Below, one piece after another: positions 1 to 10,423 of a stretch of DNA of 64,000 nt. The stretch's first letter is position 1. Every line of letters begins with the position of its first letter. A program made the translations under genes and the position numbers. This DNA is from Bacteroidetes bacterium UBA5697 (lineage in GTDB: Bacteria; Bacteroidota; Bacteroidia; B-17B0; Aurantibacillaceae), in NCBI GenBank assembly GCA_002420145.1, contig DIHL01000004.1:9419-73418 (forward strand), written 5' to 3'. A model generated the notes under the pieces. The model saw only the letters and a list, made by a program, of their open reading frames with translations. It was not told the origin of the DNA and made no database searches.

Positions 1-3000
1 GAAGCTGGGATTGAAATTGTAACATTGCCGTTAGTTGGGTTAGGGAAGATGCTAATTTCATCAGAAGTAAGATCCTTAATGCCATTACAGTTACTTACAG
101 TTACAGTTACATAAGCTTCTGCAGAGCAACCATTTCCTGTTGTAGTGATAGTATAAACAGATGTAACGCTTGGTGTAACTACTGTTGTCATTGTTGTAGC
201 TCCATCAGACCATAAATAAGATGTTCCGTTAGAAGAAGCAGTTAAGATTGAACTTCCTGTACTTCCATCATCACATAATAATGTTTGAGATGCTACAGCA
301 GAAACTGTTGGAGTTTGATTAACTGCTAATGATACTGTAGCAGTATTTGAACAGCTATTAGTTTCACCAGTTACAGTGTAAACAGTTAATGCAGTTGGAG
401 TAACAACTTCTGTAGAAGTAGTTCCACCAGATGTCCAAGTATAGTTTGTAGCACCACCTGCAGTTAATGTAGCAGATGAACCTGAACAAACAGAAGCACT
501 TGAAGCAGATATAGTTACTGTAGGAATAATTGTATTAACATCTACTGATACAGTTGCTGTATTTGAACAACCACTAGTTTCACCAGTTACAGTATAAACT
601 GTTAACGCAGTTGGAGTAACACTTTCTGTAGAAGCAGTTCCACCACTTGTCCAAGTGTAGTTAGTTGCACCACTTGCAGTTAATGTAGCTGAAGATCCAG
701 TACAAATAGTTGCATTTGATGCAGCAGCAGCTACCGTTGGAGTTGAAGTCACGTCAATGGATACAGTTGCTGTACTAGAACATCCAGTAGCCTCACCAGT
801 TACCGTATATGTTGTAGTAGTTGCAGGAGAAACAACTTCAGTAGAAGTATTTCCGCCAGAAGTCCAAGTATAGTTTGTAGCACCACTTGCCGTTAATGTT
901 GTTGAGTTTCCAGAACAAATTGATGCACTAGAAGTTGCAACAGTCATAGATGGAATAGCTAATGCATCAACAGATACTGTAGCTGTACTAGAACATCCAT
1001 TTGTTGAACCAGTAACTGTGTAAACAGTTAAAGCTGTTGGAGTTACATTTTCAGTAGATGCAGTTCCACCACTTGTCCAAGAATAAGTTGAAGCACCACT
1101 TGCAGTTAACGTAGCTGTAGATCCAGCACAAACTGCAGTGTTAGATGCTACTGCAGACACTGTTGGAGTAGTATTAACAGTTACTGTTACAGGAGTAGAT
1201 AAAATCACACAAGAATTATTATCTGTAATTGTTGCTGTATAAGTTTCTGTTGTAGTTGGAGTGATACTCACTACTGAGCCAGTACCAACTGAAGTTACTC
1301 CAGTTGTCCAATCTATTGTTGTAACACCAGGCATTGAATTACCCGTGAATGTAATTCTAGGTCTTGAAGTACTAGTTACTAATGTTCCTATATTTGAAGT
1401 ATTACATAAAGAAGCATCATCGTCATAATAACCTCTAACAGATGTATAGCCAGTAACTGTATTTGCAGACACTATAGCATTACCTGTATAGAAAATACCT
1501 GTACCTAAAGGATCATTTTCAAAACAAATATCAACAATCACATTTGAAGTTCCGTCCCATGTAAATGGAGTTGTAAAGTTATGAGTATTAACACCAACAG
1601 TTGGTGGTGCTAAATTCACTGGACCAAATACACCAATTATAGGACTTGAATTTGCAGCAAATGCTGTTGCTAAATTTGTTGCTGAAGTGTGGTACATCTT
1701 AATAGCATAGTTTGTAAACGTCATTGTAGCATTTGCGGCAGTTACATTAAATGCCATAGATGTAATGTTTCCAGCTGATAAACCAAATGAAGTTAATTCA
1801 CTTGCTGTAAATAAATACTGAGTTCTTTGACTCTCCCAAGCTTGAGCATAAGGAGAAAGACCAGAACCACTTTGCGTAGTAGTAGTTGTTGTACCAACAG
1901 TAACATTAGCCGATGAATTTAAAGACAATGTTGCTGAGTTGCCAGAACATAATACACTAGGAGTAGCAATAGCAGTTGGAGTAGCAATGGTTTGAAATAC
2001 ATTTAACGAAACTGTATTTACCGCAGTACATGCTCCATCAACAGCAGTTAATGAATAAACATAATTACCTGATATAGAAGGCGAAATACTTACTGAAGAA
2101 CCACTTACAGAACCAGTGATACCACTTCCTGTTGCAGGAACTGCAGTCCACGTATAAGAATAAGTATTAGTTGTGCCTGTATTAGTAGCAATTAATGCAA
2201 CTGTTGTATTAGGGCATATAGAAGCCGAAGAAACAGAAGCTGTTACAGCATCAGGAATACTAACTGTAGTTGTTACTTGCGCTCTTGGACTTTGACAAGA
2301 TGCTGTACTAACTGAAGTAACATACCAAGATGTTGTATTACTAATAGATGTTGTAAAGTTTGTACTTGTTCCACTTTGTAATACCGCAGTAGAAGTTGGA
2401 GTTGCATACCAGTTGTATGATGTTCCACCACTTACTGAAGAAGTTGGAACTCCAACACCACATTGTGTTGCACTAGTTACAGCAGGCGTAGTAGGGATCT
2501 CATTAACTAAAATACCTACAGTTCCTGTATTAGAACAAGTTGTAGCAGGATTATTCACAGATATGGTGTACACACTCGTAGTCGCTGTAGAACCTGTATT
2601 AACAGGCGTTACTGTAGCTGCATTCGATGGAATAGCACCTGGATTCCAAGTAAAAGTCAATGAGCTAGTTACATTAGTTCCAACTTGACCAGAGAAGGCA
2701 ATTCTTGGACGAGTAGAAGTAGACGTTCCTGTTGCATTTCCACATGCACCAGCAGTATATGAATAAACTACTCTGTTAGAAATAGTTTGAACATTTAATG
2801 TACTGCTAACTCCAGCAGGATTAACGGCATCATGACAAATTTCAATAATGACGTTTGATGTACCATCCCAGTTGAATGGAGTATCGAAAGCATGAATGTT
2901 TTGACCTAATGTTACAGAATATGAATATGGTCCATAAACTGTAGATGGAGGTAAATCATAAGCAGTTCCCAATGATGTAGTAGAAGTGGCTCCCATTTTA

Positions 3001-6000
3001 ATTTCGAAGTTGTCCATCATTCCGCTACCTGCAGCAGTTACATTAAAGCTAATTGCAGTAATATTACCTGCATAAATGCCAGCAGCATTTAATTCAGCTG
3101 CAGTATATAAGTATTGTGTTTTGAAATCATTTGTGATGCCATTTCCTTGTCTGTATGGTGTGCCAGTAGTACTGTTAAATCCAGTTGCCCCCACAGTAGC
3201 AGTACCCGATGCGATATCAATCGATTGAGCATTTAAGCCAACATTCGTTCCAGAACAAATAACACTTGGAGTTGCTGTTGTGCTAACAGAAGGCACGTTG
3301 TTTAAGCTAACAGAAACAGAAGAAACAGCAACGCATGTTCCATCGCTTGCTGATAAATTATATATATAATTTCCAACTGTTGAAGGAGTGATAGATACTA
3401 CGCTTCCTGTTAATGAAGTTGGCATTCCACTTCCGATAGCAGGTGATGCATTCCATGTAAATGTGTATGCATTACTATTTGTACCTGTTTGTGTAGCCGT
3501 TAATGTAATTGTATTAGCACTACCAACACAAAGTTTAGTAGCAGAACTACTAGCAGAAACAGCATCAGGAATAGTTACTGATTGTGTAACAGCTACTCTT
3601 GGTGAACTTTCACAAGTACCATTAAATGAAGTTACATACCAAGTAGTTGTATTGCTAATTGAAGTCGTATAATTTGCAGAAGCCCCACTTTGTAAAACAG
3701 TTGTAGAAGTTGACGTTGCATACCAGTTATATGATGTGCCTCCACTTACTGATGCTGAAGGAACTCCAACACCACATTGGGTTGAATTTGCAACTACTGG
3801 AGAAGAAGGTAATGGATTAACTAATACACTTGTAGTAGCAGTATTAGAACATGCTGTAGTTGTATTAGTTACAGTAACTGTATAAACTTCAGTACTAGCA
3901 ACAGTCCCTGTGTTTACAGGGTTAACAATTGCTGTATTAGTATTGATTGCTCCTGGATTCCAAATGAAATTCATTGCAGAACTTACATTTACACCAACCA
4001 ATCCAGTAAAATAAGTTTGTGGTCTTCCTGTAGTTGTTGAACTTCCTCCACTTGCAGGAATTGTTGTTGTTGCGCTACAAACTGTAGATGGAGTTTGGCT
4101 ATCTGAATAGATGTACATACCTCTGTTTCCAGTATATGTATCCCATTTAACAGCACTAGAGGTGCCACCAGTTGTTGCGTTACTCCAACAAATCGAAATA
4201 ACTACATTTGAAACACCATCCCAGTTAAATGGAGTAGAGAATACAAAATTATTCACACCTAAAACTGGTGTATAGCTATTATTAGTACCTGTTCCTGTAT
4301 AAACTTGAGTTATACTATTAATAGTATTTGCAGATGGGAATACTGATTGCGTGGTTGCTCCTATACTTAATGCAAAACCTTCATATGGAACACCTACAGA
4401 TGTAATATTTAATCCCATTGATGTAATATTACCAGCTAATAATCCTTGTGCAGCTAATTCAGCGGCAGTATATATATATTGAACTTTTGCTCCACCCCAA
4501 CCATAGTAAAACGGAGAACCGCCACTGCTTGAAGTTGTTGCTCCACTTCCAATTGTAGTAGTTGCAACAGAAGCATTAATAGATTGAGCATTTAAATTAA
4601 CAGGAGATCCAGAACAAATAGCAGTTGGATTTGCTGTAGCGCTAATTGAAGGAGGGTTGTTTAATCCAACAGTAACAGTTGAAATTGTAGTACAAATGCC
4701 ATCCGATGCAGTTACACTAAATGTATATGTTCCTGGTAAAGTAGGAGTAATAACTGCTACTGTTCCATTTACAGAACTTGGCATACCGCTACCAGTTGTT
4801 GAAGAAGCGTTCCAAGTAAATGAGTATGCGTTATTTGTTCCAGATTGAACAGCAGTAAGTGTAGTAGTAGTATTTCCGCCTACACAAAGATTTGAAGAAG
4901 ACACATTTGCTGTTACTGGATCAGGAATACTTACCGTAGTTGTTACAGCTGCTCTTGGAGTGCTTTCGCAAGCACCATTTACTGAAGTTACGTACCATGT
5001 TGTTGTAGCTCCAATAGATGAAGTGAAATTAGATGCTGTTCCAGTTTGTAATACAGTAGTAGAAGTTGGTGTAGCATACCAGTTATAGTTTGCTCCTCCA
5101 ACTACAGAAGCTGTTGGTACACCAATACCACATTGCGAAGAGTTTGAAACAATTGGAGCACTTGGTAATGGAACATTAGTAACGGTAACAGCAGCAGTTA
5201 CTGGACATCCTCCTAAATCAGAAGTAACAGTAAAAGTTGTATTTGCTGTAATTGTTGTTGTAATAGGATTTGTTGTGCCAATAACACCAACACCATCTGT
5301 CCAAGAAATATTAGCTGTAGGAGTAACTACTACATTTACTAAATAATCTTCAACTTCACCCCATGTACCTACAGTACCACAAGAAGAAGTAATAGCGCCT
5401 TCTTTTACAATAACACGCATTCTTGTTAAACCCATTGAAGCTGATGTGGGTATTGTAATGTTAGCAGTAAAATCACTTAGGAAAGGACCAGTTTTTGATA
5501 ACGAAAAAGTCTCACCGGCATCTGCAAAAGACCCATTTTGATTGAAATCTAAATACACATTACAGAAATTTGCGTTTACATCTGTAGTGCCATGAAAATG
5601 ATATATAGTTATCGGGTAAGATTGACCAGCATTAACAATAGCAGGAGCAATAGACGTAAAATCAGTATATGTAGCATTTGCAGCTGCATTTGATTGTTGA
5701 GGAGTTGGTCTAGTTGCGGGGTTATTAATGCCTGCAAATGTTACTTGTCCAATATCATCTTCTGCTGTACTAGACATTGTTGCACTACAATAAGTTGTTG
5801 GAGCTGGATTCGTAGAAGATAATACTAAACTTAAATTTGTTGTACTACCTGCACAAACTGGATTTATTGAAGATAATGCAGTAGCGGTAACGCCAGTTGT
5901 TGGTTCATCTTTATAAGATGTGCCAAAACTTACTTTTGTATTTGTTCCATCAGTTGCTGTAACTGTCCAAGTCACATTTGCATTTGAAGGAAATGCCGCT

Positions 6001-8660
6001 GGAATAGTAGCGGTCCATGTAGATGTTGCAGTGAAACTACCACCTGCCATTGCTACTGGAAGAAAATTGGTACCGTTAAAAGAATAGGTTAATTCTACAG
6101 AAGTTAATGGACTAGCTCCAGGAGTAACAGTAGCTGATACAACTCTTGGTGCTGCCGTACAAAGATTTCCTGAAGGTGAAATTGATAATCCGTTAATTAC
6201 TAAATTTAATGAAACACCTTCAAATTCATCTGCTCCAATATCAGGAGATGAACCAGTTCCAGTATATCCGGCATTTCCTTGACGAATATTAGCGTCAAAG
6301 TCATCTGTAATACCTGAAATATTTACTCCACCACTCTCAGCTAAAGTTGAAGTAGCTGGATTGAAATGTAAAAAGTTAGCATTTGAGCCAGTAGTACTAG
6401 CAAAAGTTGGATTTTCTGTCACAGAAGCTGCATCTCTTGAAGGACCAACTAATGTTTTGAAATTTGCTAATGTTTGTTGTACTGTTGTACCATCGTAAAA
6501 AATAGCTGTTGTAGCTGATGGAGTGCCTGCATAGAATAAATTGCTATTAGAAGTATTTGCGTAAGTTGTTAATGTCGTTGAACTTCTTCTATAAGCAACT
6601 GTAACAGCGGTTCCTGTTGGAGTAGAGTTGTTTATGAAAATATTATTTCTTAAATCTAATGTTGATCCTGTGTTAGCATTAATTGCAGAACTACCGAATA
6701 AAGTACTAGTACTAGTAGCATTTAAATAAACAGAATTATAATATACATTATAAGTTGTACCAGATGTAATACTAACTCCATTAATAGCATTTGCCATGGC
6801 TGCTGAAGGAGCTCTTAAATCGCCAATAATATTGTTATTGATGTTATTGGTTGTACCACCAGCACCTAAGATACCAGATACAACTGGTCCTGTGCTCGAT
6901 GATGATAAGTCGTAAATTTTATTTTTGTAAATATTACTTGAAGTTCCTCCTGAGATTTGAATACCATTTACAGTTCCACCTGTTCCACCTGTTGTTCCTA
7001 TGCTATTTAATGCATAGATTGTATTATTACTAATATCTATATTGCCAGTTGAACAGAAAATACCATTAAATGATGCTCCGCCTGCACCACCAGCAGTTGT
7101 AGTGAAATTGTAAATTTGGTTACCTTGAACTGTTTTATTACCAGCTGAACCAAATTCTCTGATACCATTAATAGTTCCAGTTGTAGGAACAGAGATATTT
7201 CTAATGATATTATTATTTGCAGTAAATGCTGTCGCTGAACTTAAACTATAAATACAATCTACGGAACCAGTTGAGGTTAAATTTGTCCAACTTACACCGT
7301 CAATTAAGTTATTGTTACCTGTAAAGCTTGTTGCCGGGCTTGTTGTTTTTATTAATCTAAAACTACCACTAGCACCAGTTCTTGAAATAGCAGTAATTGT
7401 ATTATTATTAGCAGTTGCAACAGCAGGAGAGCCGGTTTCTAATAAAACACAAGTTCCAGTACCTGCTAAGCTTATATTATTATATAAGTTATTATTGATA
7501 AGAACAGCAGCTGCAGTTCCAGAGTTAATGATTCCATTAAAAACGGCAGTAGTTGCTGTGTTATAAGTACAATTCGTAATCACATTGTTAGTGATAGCAA
7601 TTGTGTTAGATGCAGCGGTTGAACCGGAAGCATTATCAATAGCAGATGCTAATGATGTTGTTCCTCCTCCGTTTAACGTTACTGTATTATTAGTAATAGC
7701 AGCATTTGCACTTGTTGCAGTATTTAAATAAATACCTCTTAATGTTGTTGCGTGATTTACACCAGAACCGTTATTGTTGTTAATGGTATTGAATGATACA
7801 TTAATGTTGTATTGAGCCAATGTACGAATAGCAGCTGCTGGGTTTGTTGCAGCGCCACCTCCATAATTAATAATCGTATTACCAGTAGCAGATGAAACAC
7901 CACCAATATCATTCCCAGTATCAGCTAATAAAAACGGAGTTGTATCAGCAAATCCTATTAAAGCCATACCGTAGTTACAGTTTTGGATGGTATTAGAGTA
8001 AAATTTGTTATTTGAATTTGATCCTGTAACAGCAGTTGGTGTTAATACAGTTGTTGCAGCATTAGATGTTGCATTCATCATGATGATACCTACAGAACCT
8101 TCTACCATTGGAGCAGTACCAGTAGCATTGTTAACACGATTTAATGTAATAACACAATTCTTAATTGTATTATTTTGACAACCATCATTTGCATTAGCTT
8201 TATATAGAGCGTATCCAAATTCCATAGTTGCCGGGTTAACTGTATTTGGGTCTGTAATATTTATTCCATCAATAGTTACATAATCAGAACCTACCAAGCG
8301 AAATACACCGTCCTGACCTGCTGAAGTTGGGGTTGCAGTTCCAGTGTAAGCAGTTAATAATGGATTAGCTCCTGCACCACTTTTTTGGAAAGTGATTGTA
8401 TTTGCAGCAGTACCGCTTGCGGTTAATACATAACCACCAACAGGGGCAGTTTCTGTATATAAAGCAGGGACATTGATTGTTAAAGGACCATTAACTCCTT
8501 GTGTGTTAATGTCGGTTATAGCCGCCGTTAGCGTTGGATAATCAACGCCAATTGTTTTCGTTCCCGAAAGCTGAGCCTTAAGGCCGCCAGAAAAAACAAT
8601 AGCAAAGAGGGCAAAAGCCATTAACCATTTATTTTTTTGTTTGGTAGTTTTTGTATACAT
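1..8660 (-). CDS. Giant secreted surface protein with beta-helix, GEVEDY and Ig-like repeats; T9SS cargo (C-terminus cut by window edge)
   Basis: One frame stays open on the minus strand from ATG 8658-8660 to the left edge (at least 2886 codons); I checked the frame at about 8600, 6222, 5343, 2409, 543 and 3-120. Residues 1-30 form a signal peptide ending LKAQ. Residues about 31-800 are rich in Asn-Thr-Ile turns typical of a right-handed parallel beta-helix and end in PDIGADEFEG (about 6250-6218). A GEVEDY motif (about 5365-5345) follows, then three ~440-residue modules and four ~70-residue Ig-like repeats. The last readable residues, including IFPNPTNGNVTISIPA, match the start of a type A T9SS C-terminal sorting domain, so probably only about 50-60 codons are missing. 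Such proteins are exported by T9SS and anchored or released at the surface. The role is probably adhesion or matrix, but the ligand is unknown. Shorter plus-strand ORFs inside it are shadows. Confidence 0.93.
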   Translation of the reverse strand, partial: MYTKTTKQKNKWLMAFALFAIVFSGGLKAQLSGTKTIGVDYPTLTAAITDINTQGVNGPLTINVPALYTETAPVGGYVLTASGTAANTITFQKSGAGANPLLTAYTGTATPTSAGQDGVFRLVGSDYVTIDGINITDPNTVNPATMEFGYALYKANANDGCQNNTIKNCVITLNRVNNATGTAPMVEGSVGIIMMNATSNAATTVLTPTAVTGSNSNNKFYSNTIQNCNYGMALIGFADTTPFLLADTGNDIGGVSSATGNTIINYGGGAATNPAAAIRTLAQYNINVSFNTINNNNGSGVNHATTLRGIYLNTATSANAAITNNTVTLNGGGTTSLASAIDNASGSTAASNTIAITNNVITNCTYNTATTAVFNGIINSGTAAAVLINNNLYNNISLAGTGTCVLLETGSPAVATANNNTITAISRTGASGSFRLIKTTSPATSFTGNNNLIDGVSWTNLTSTGSVDCIYSLSSATAFTANNNIIRNISVPTTGTINGIREFGSAGNKTVQGNQIYNFTTTAGGAGGASFNGIFCSTGNIDISNNTIYALNSIGTTGGTGGTVNGIQISGGTSSNIYKNKIYDLSSSSTGPVVSGILGAGGTTNNINNNIIGDLRAPSAAMANAINGVSITSGTTYNVYYNSVYLNATSTSTLFGSSAINANTGSTLDLRNNIFINNSTPTGTAVTVAYRRSSTTLTTYANTSNSNLFYAGTPSATTAIFYDGTTVQQTLANFKTLVGPSRDAASVTENPTFASTTGSNANFLHFNPATSTLAESGGVNISGITDDFDANIRQGNAGYTGTGSSPDIGADEFEGVSLNLVINGLSISPSGNLCTAAPRVVSATVTPGASPLTSVELTYSFNGTNFLPVAMAGGSFTATSTWTATIPAAFPSNANVTWTVTATDGTNTKVSFGTSYKDEPTTGVTATALSSINPVCAGSTTNLSLVLSSTNPAPTTYCSATMSSTAEDDIGQVTFAGINNPATRPTPQQSNAAANATYTDFTSIAPAIVNAGQSYPITIYHFHGTTDVNANFCNVYLDFNQNGSFADAGETFSLSKTGPFLSDFTANITIPTSASMGLTRMRVIVKEGAITSSCGTVGTWGEVEDYLVNVVVTPTANISWTDGVGVIGTTNPITTTITANTTFTVTSDLGGCPVTAAVTVTNVPLPSAPIVSNSSQCGIGVPTASVVGGANYNWYATPTSTTVLQTGTASNFTSSIGATTTWYVTSVNGACESTPRAAVTTTVSIPDPVTANVSSSNLCVGGNTTTTLTAVQSGTNNAYSFTWNASSTTGSGMPSSVNGTVAVITPTLPGTYTFSVTASDGICTTISTVTVGLNNPPSISATANPTAICSGSPVNLNAQSINASVATTTIGSGATTSSSGGSPFYYGWGGAKVQYIYTAAELAAQGLLAGNITSMGLNITSVGVPYEGFALSIGATTQSVFPSANTINSITQVYTGTGTNNSYTPVLGVNNFVFSTPFNWDGVSNVVISICWSNATTGGTSSAVKWDTYTGNRGMYIYSDSQTPSTVCSATTTIPASGGSSTTTGRPQTYFTGLVGVNVSSAMNFIWNPGAINTNTAIVNPVNTGTVASTEVYTVTVTNTTTACSNTATTSVLVNPLPSSPVVANSTQCGVGVPSASVSGGTSYNWYATSTSTTVLQSGASANYTTSISNTTTWYVTSFNGTCESSPRVAVTQSVTIPDAVSASSSATKLCVGSANTITLTATQTGTNSNAYTFTWNASPAIGSGMPTSLTGSVVSITPSTVGNYIYNLSASDGTCVAVSSVSVSLNNVPSVSTTATPSVICSGTNVGLNAQSIDIASGTATVGATGFNSTTGTPYRQGNGITNDFKTQYLYTAAELNAAGIYAGNITAISFNVTAAGSGMMDNFEIKMGATSTTSLGTAYDLPPSTVYGPYSYSVTLGQNIHAFDTPFNWDGTSNVIIEICHDAVNPAGVSSTLNVQTISNRVVYSYTAGACGNATGTSTSTRPRIAFSGQVGTNVTSSLTFTWNPGAIPSNAATVTPVNTGSTATTSVYTISVNNPATTCSNTGTVGILVNEIPTTPAVTSATQCGVGVPTSSVSGGTSYNWYATPTSTAVLQSGTSTNFTTSISNTTSWYVTSVSTASCQSPRAQVTTTVSIPDAVTASVSSASICPNTTVALIATNTGTTNTYSYTWTAVPATGSGITGSVSGSSVSISPSISGNYVYSLTAVDGACTAVNTVSLNVFQTIATPTAIATPSVLCSGNSATLSLNSSANVTVGTTTTTTQSGSGLSPYAQAWESQRTQYLFTASELTSFGLSAGNITSMAFNVTAANATMTFTNYAIKMYHTSATNLATAFAANSSPIIGVFGPVNLAPPTVGVNTHNFTTPFTWDGTSNVIVDICFENDPLGTGIFYTGNAIVSANTVTGYTSVRGYYDDDASLCNTSNIGTLVTSTSRPRITFTGNSMPGVTTIDWTTGVTSVGTGSVVSITPTTTETYTATITDNNSCVILSTPVTVTVNTTPTVSAVASNTAVCAGSTATLTASGASTYSWTSGGTASTENVTPTALTVYTVTGSTNGCSSTATVSVDALAIPSMTVATSSASICSGNSTTLTASGATNYTWTSGGNTSTEVVSPATTTTYTVTGEATGCSSTATVSIDVTSTPTVAAAASNATICTGSSATLTASGATNYTWTSGGTASTESVTPTALTVYTVTGETSGCSNTATVSVDVNTIIPTVTISASSASVCSGSSATLTAGGATNYTWTSGGTTSTEVVTPTALTVYTVTGETNSCSNTATVSLAVNQTPTVSAVASQTLLCDDGSTGSSILTASSNGTSYLWSDGATTMTTVVTPSVTSVYTITTTGNGCSAEAYVTVTVSNCNGIKDLTSDEISIFPNPTNGNVTISIPA
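330..1170 (-). repeat. Four tandem ~210-bp Ig-like repeats near the C-terminus of the giant protein
   Basis: Four consecutive units of about 70 residues share the pattern CSGxSATLTAxGATNYTWTSGG followed by TVYTVTGxTxGCSxTATVSVDV. They lie at about 330-540, 540-760, 760-960 and 960-1170. They are much more alike at DNA level than the longer modules upstream, suggesting recent expansion or homogenisation. Tandem Ig-like units of this kind usually form a stalk between the functional head and the cell-surface anchor. Confidence 0.8.
1200..5150 (-). repeat. Three tandem ~1.3-kb modules inside the giant surface protein
   Basis: The phrase encoding YNWYATPTST recurs at about 2407, 3719 and 5078, and the phrase encoding FxxPFxWDGxSNV recurs at about 1545, 2860 and 4205, giving periods of about 1310-1360 bp. 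Each module has a WDG-containing beta domain followed by Ig/PKD-like domains. The copies have diverged but stay in frame. Boundaries are approximate because they were read by eye. Confidence 0.8.
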
Positions 8661-8820
8661 GTTATTTTTCGTTATTTTAGATTTCAGACTGTAAATTTAA
8701 ACAACAAATAACTATTAATGTTCTGTTCTACAGAAAAAATACCAATTTTGGTCGAAAAATCATACAGATTTAACAATCTAAATATTTAGTTACCCATATT
8801 AACAAAGCTGAAATAACTAT
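8661..8820. promoter_or_regulatory. Divergent intergenic region between the giant protein and the YjbR-like gene
   Basis: 160 A+T-rich bases separate two divergent starts, so both promoters must lie here. I see no exact TAnnTTTG box on either strand, so I do not place a promoter. Confidence 0.4.
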
Positions 8821-9180
8821 ATGCATTTAGATGAATTAAGAGAATATTGTTTATTAAAGAAAGGCGTGGAGGAATGTTTACCTTTTGGAAACGATACTTT
8901 AGTGTTTAAAGTGATGGGTAAAATGTTTTTATTATCTGGCATTGATTCCCAACCCGTTCAGTTTAACGTGAAGTGTAACCCCGAAAAAGCCATTGAACTC
9001 AGAGAAAATTACTCTTGTGTATTACCAGGATATCATATGAATAAACTGCATTGGAACACAATTATATGTGATGGCTCTGTATCTGATAAACAAATCCAAG
9101 AATGGATAGACGATAGTTATAGTTTAGTAGTAGATAGTTTAACTAAAAAACTAAAAGCAGAATTAGTAAATCTTAGCTAG
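8821..9180 (+). CDS. MmcQ/YjbR family protein
   Basis: A 119-residue protein with the YjbR/MmcQ fold signature: an N-terminal helix (HLDELREYCLLKKG), then ECLPFGNDTLVFKVMGKMF, QFNVKC, a PGYHMNKLHWNTI block and a C-terminal DSYSLVVDSL helix. The family adopts a CyaY-like fold and is annotated as DNA-binding in some members, but its function is not settled. Length is normal for the family. The ATG is the first in frame. It is transcribed alone and converges on the SpoIID-like gene with one base between stops. Confidence 0.85.
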   Translation: MHLDELREYCLLKKGVEECLPFGNDTLVFKVMGKMFLLSGIDSQPVQFNVKCNPEKAIELRENYSCVLPGYHMNKLHWNTIICDGSVSDKQIQEWIDDSYSLVVDSLTKKLKAELVNLS

Positions 9181-9181
9181 A

Positions 9182-10423
9182 TTATTCGTCTCTAAAGAAA
9201 CTTAACTTATGTAAATCTATTAATTGAGTTTTTTGATAGTAAAAATTAATCACATCTGGATATTTATAGCCTAATTTTGCCATTCGCATTGCTCCTTCCT
9301 GGCACATTCCTACACCATGGCCAAAACCTCTTCCTTTAAATATTAAAGTATCACCTTGCTGAAAAATACTAAAAAAAGTAGATTTTAACTGTAAATCAGT
9401 GCGAACACTTTTTAAGGGAACTTTTACATTATTAGCTTCCAGATAAGGTTTACGAAACTCTTGCTTAAAAGTCAAAGCAAGCCATCTAGCATTAGAATCT
9501 TGTACAGGGTAATTATGTTTTAATTTAAGATATGATAGCCAATCTTCCTTTGCCATTTTGCGTTCCCATTTAGCATTTGGCATTTTAATACTAAAGGTGT
9601 CATTTACACTTCGTAGATAAGATAATTTACTTCCCCAAACATCTTCAGAGTTCGCTGTTTGTCCGCCACTATTGCTATGAAAAGCAGCATCAATTAAATT
9701 TAAATTATCATCTACTACAACTTTACCTTTTGTGTCGGTAACAGCTTTCATAATATCTAACTCAGTAGTTTTGCCAAAATAGGCTTGACAATGTGTGTGG
9801 TCGCATAAGTTAAAACCTTCGGCGCCATGTTTTTGCAAATGAGATAAAGCAAATGTTCTGGCTAAAATAGCTTGTACTTTATAAAATTCTTGATAAGAGC
9901 GCTTCCCAGATTCGGCCTGAACAACTCCTGAAATATAATTGTCTAAAATAATTTCATTAATACATTTTAAGTCACCAAGTTCTGCAGATACAATTAAATT
10001 ATCTTCGTAAAACCTTGGTTTTCTGTCTGGTAAAACTAATTTTAATCGAAATGCTTTTGTAACATCTGAACTAGAAATTTTAACTCGTTTGTATTTTCCA
10101 ATAATATTTTCAAAAGTTTTTACTTCAACAGAATCGTTGCTATATGAAAATTTAATAATAGGAAATTTTGTAGAGTTGACTATTTCAACACCATTCGCCC
10201 AAACACTATAGCTACCAGCTTCAGAGCTAAAAGTAAAAGATTGAATTTTTAGTTGAGAAAAAATTCTAATGTTCACCACTTCATCCGAAGAGATTTTTTT
10301 TATTGTTTCAGGATTGGTTGTATTAGTTTTAATTTTTATGGCTTTGGCAAATACCTCCGTTACTTGCCAAGACGCAAGAAATAGTAAAATGATAGATATG
10401 AATATAATTTTACTTTTTTGCAT
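9182..10423 (-). CDS. SpoIID/LytB domain protein
   Basis: 413 residues: a signal peptide or N-terminal anchor (about 5-26), a poorly conserved N-terminal half, then a SpoIID domain from about residue 150. Diagnostic blocks are NYISGVVQAESG, the HCQAYFG segment, SNSGGQTANSEDVWG and the C-terminal GRGFGHGVGMCQEGA. In sporulating bacteria SpoIID is a lytic transglycosylase that cleaves denuded glycan strands; Bacteroidota homologues are periplasmic and probably act on peptidoglycan too. The start overlaps the end of lpxB by 14 bases, indicating co-transcription with the surE/lpxB group. Confidence 0.88.
   Translation of the reverse strand: MQKSKIIFISIILLFLASWQVTEVFAKAIKIKTNTTNPETIKKISSDEVVNIRIFSQLKIQSFTFSSEAGSYSVWANGVEIVNSTKFPIIKFSYSNDSVEVKTFENIIGKYKRVKISSSDVTKAFRLKLVLPDRKPRFYEDNLIVSAELGDLKCINEIILDNYISGVVQAESGKRSYQEFYKVQAILARTFALSHLQKHGAEGFNLCDHTHCQAYFGKTTELDIMKAVTDTKGKVVVDDNLNLIDAAFHSNSGGQTANSEDVWGSKLSYLRSVNDTFSIKMPNAKWERKMAKEDWLSYLKLKHNYPVQDSNARWLALTFKQEFRKPYLEANNVKVPLKSVRTDLQLKSTFFSIFQQGDTLIFKGRGFGHGVGMCQEGAMRMAKLGYKYPDVINFYYQKTQLIDLHKLSFFRDE

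Noticed and set aside
330..1170. Possible CRISPR-like array because of regular repeats
   Set aside because: The period is about 210 bp, there are no unique spacers of equal length, and every unit is translated in frame as an Ig-like domain.
2413..7566. Five plus-strand ORFs of 60-94 codons within the first 8 kb
   Set aside because: They lie antisense to the giant minus-strand gene, which is in frame throughout and has clear domains; the plus ORFs are Val/Thr/Leu-rich mirror images of its repeats.
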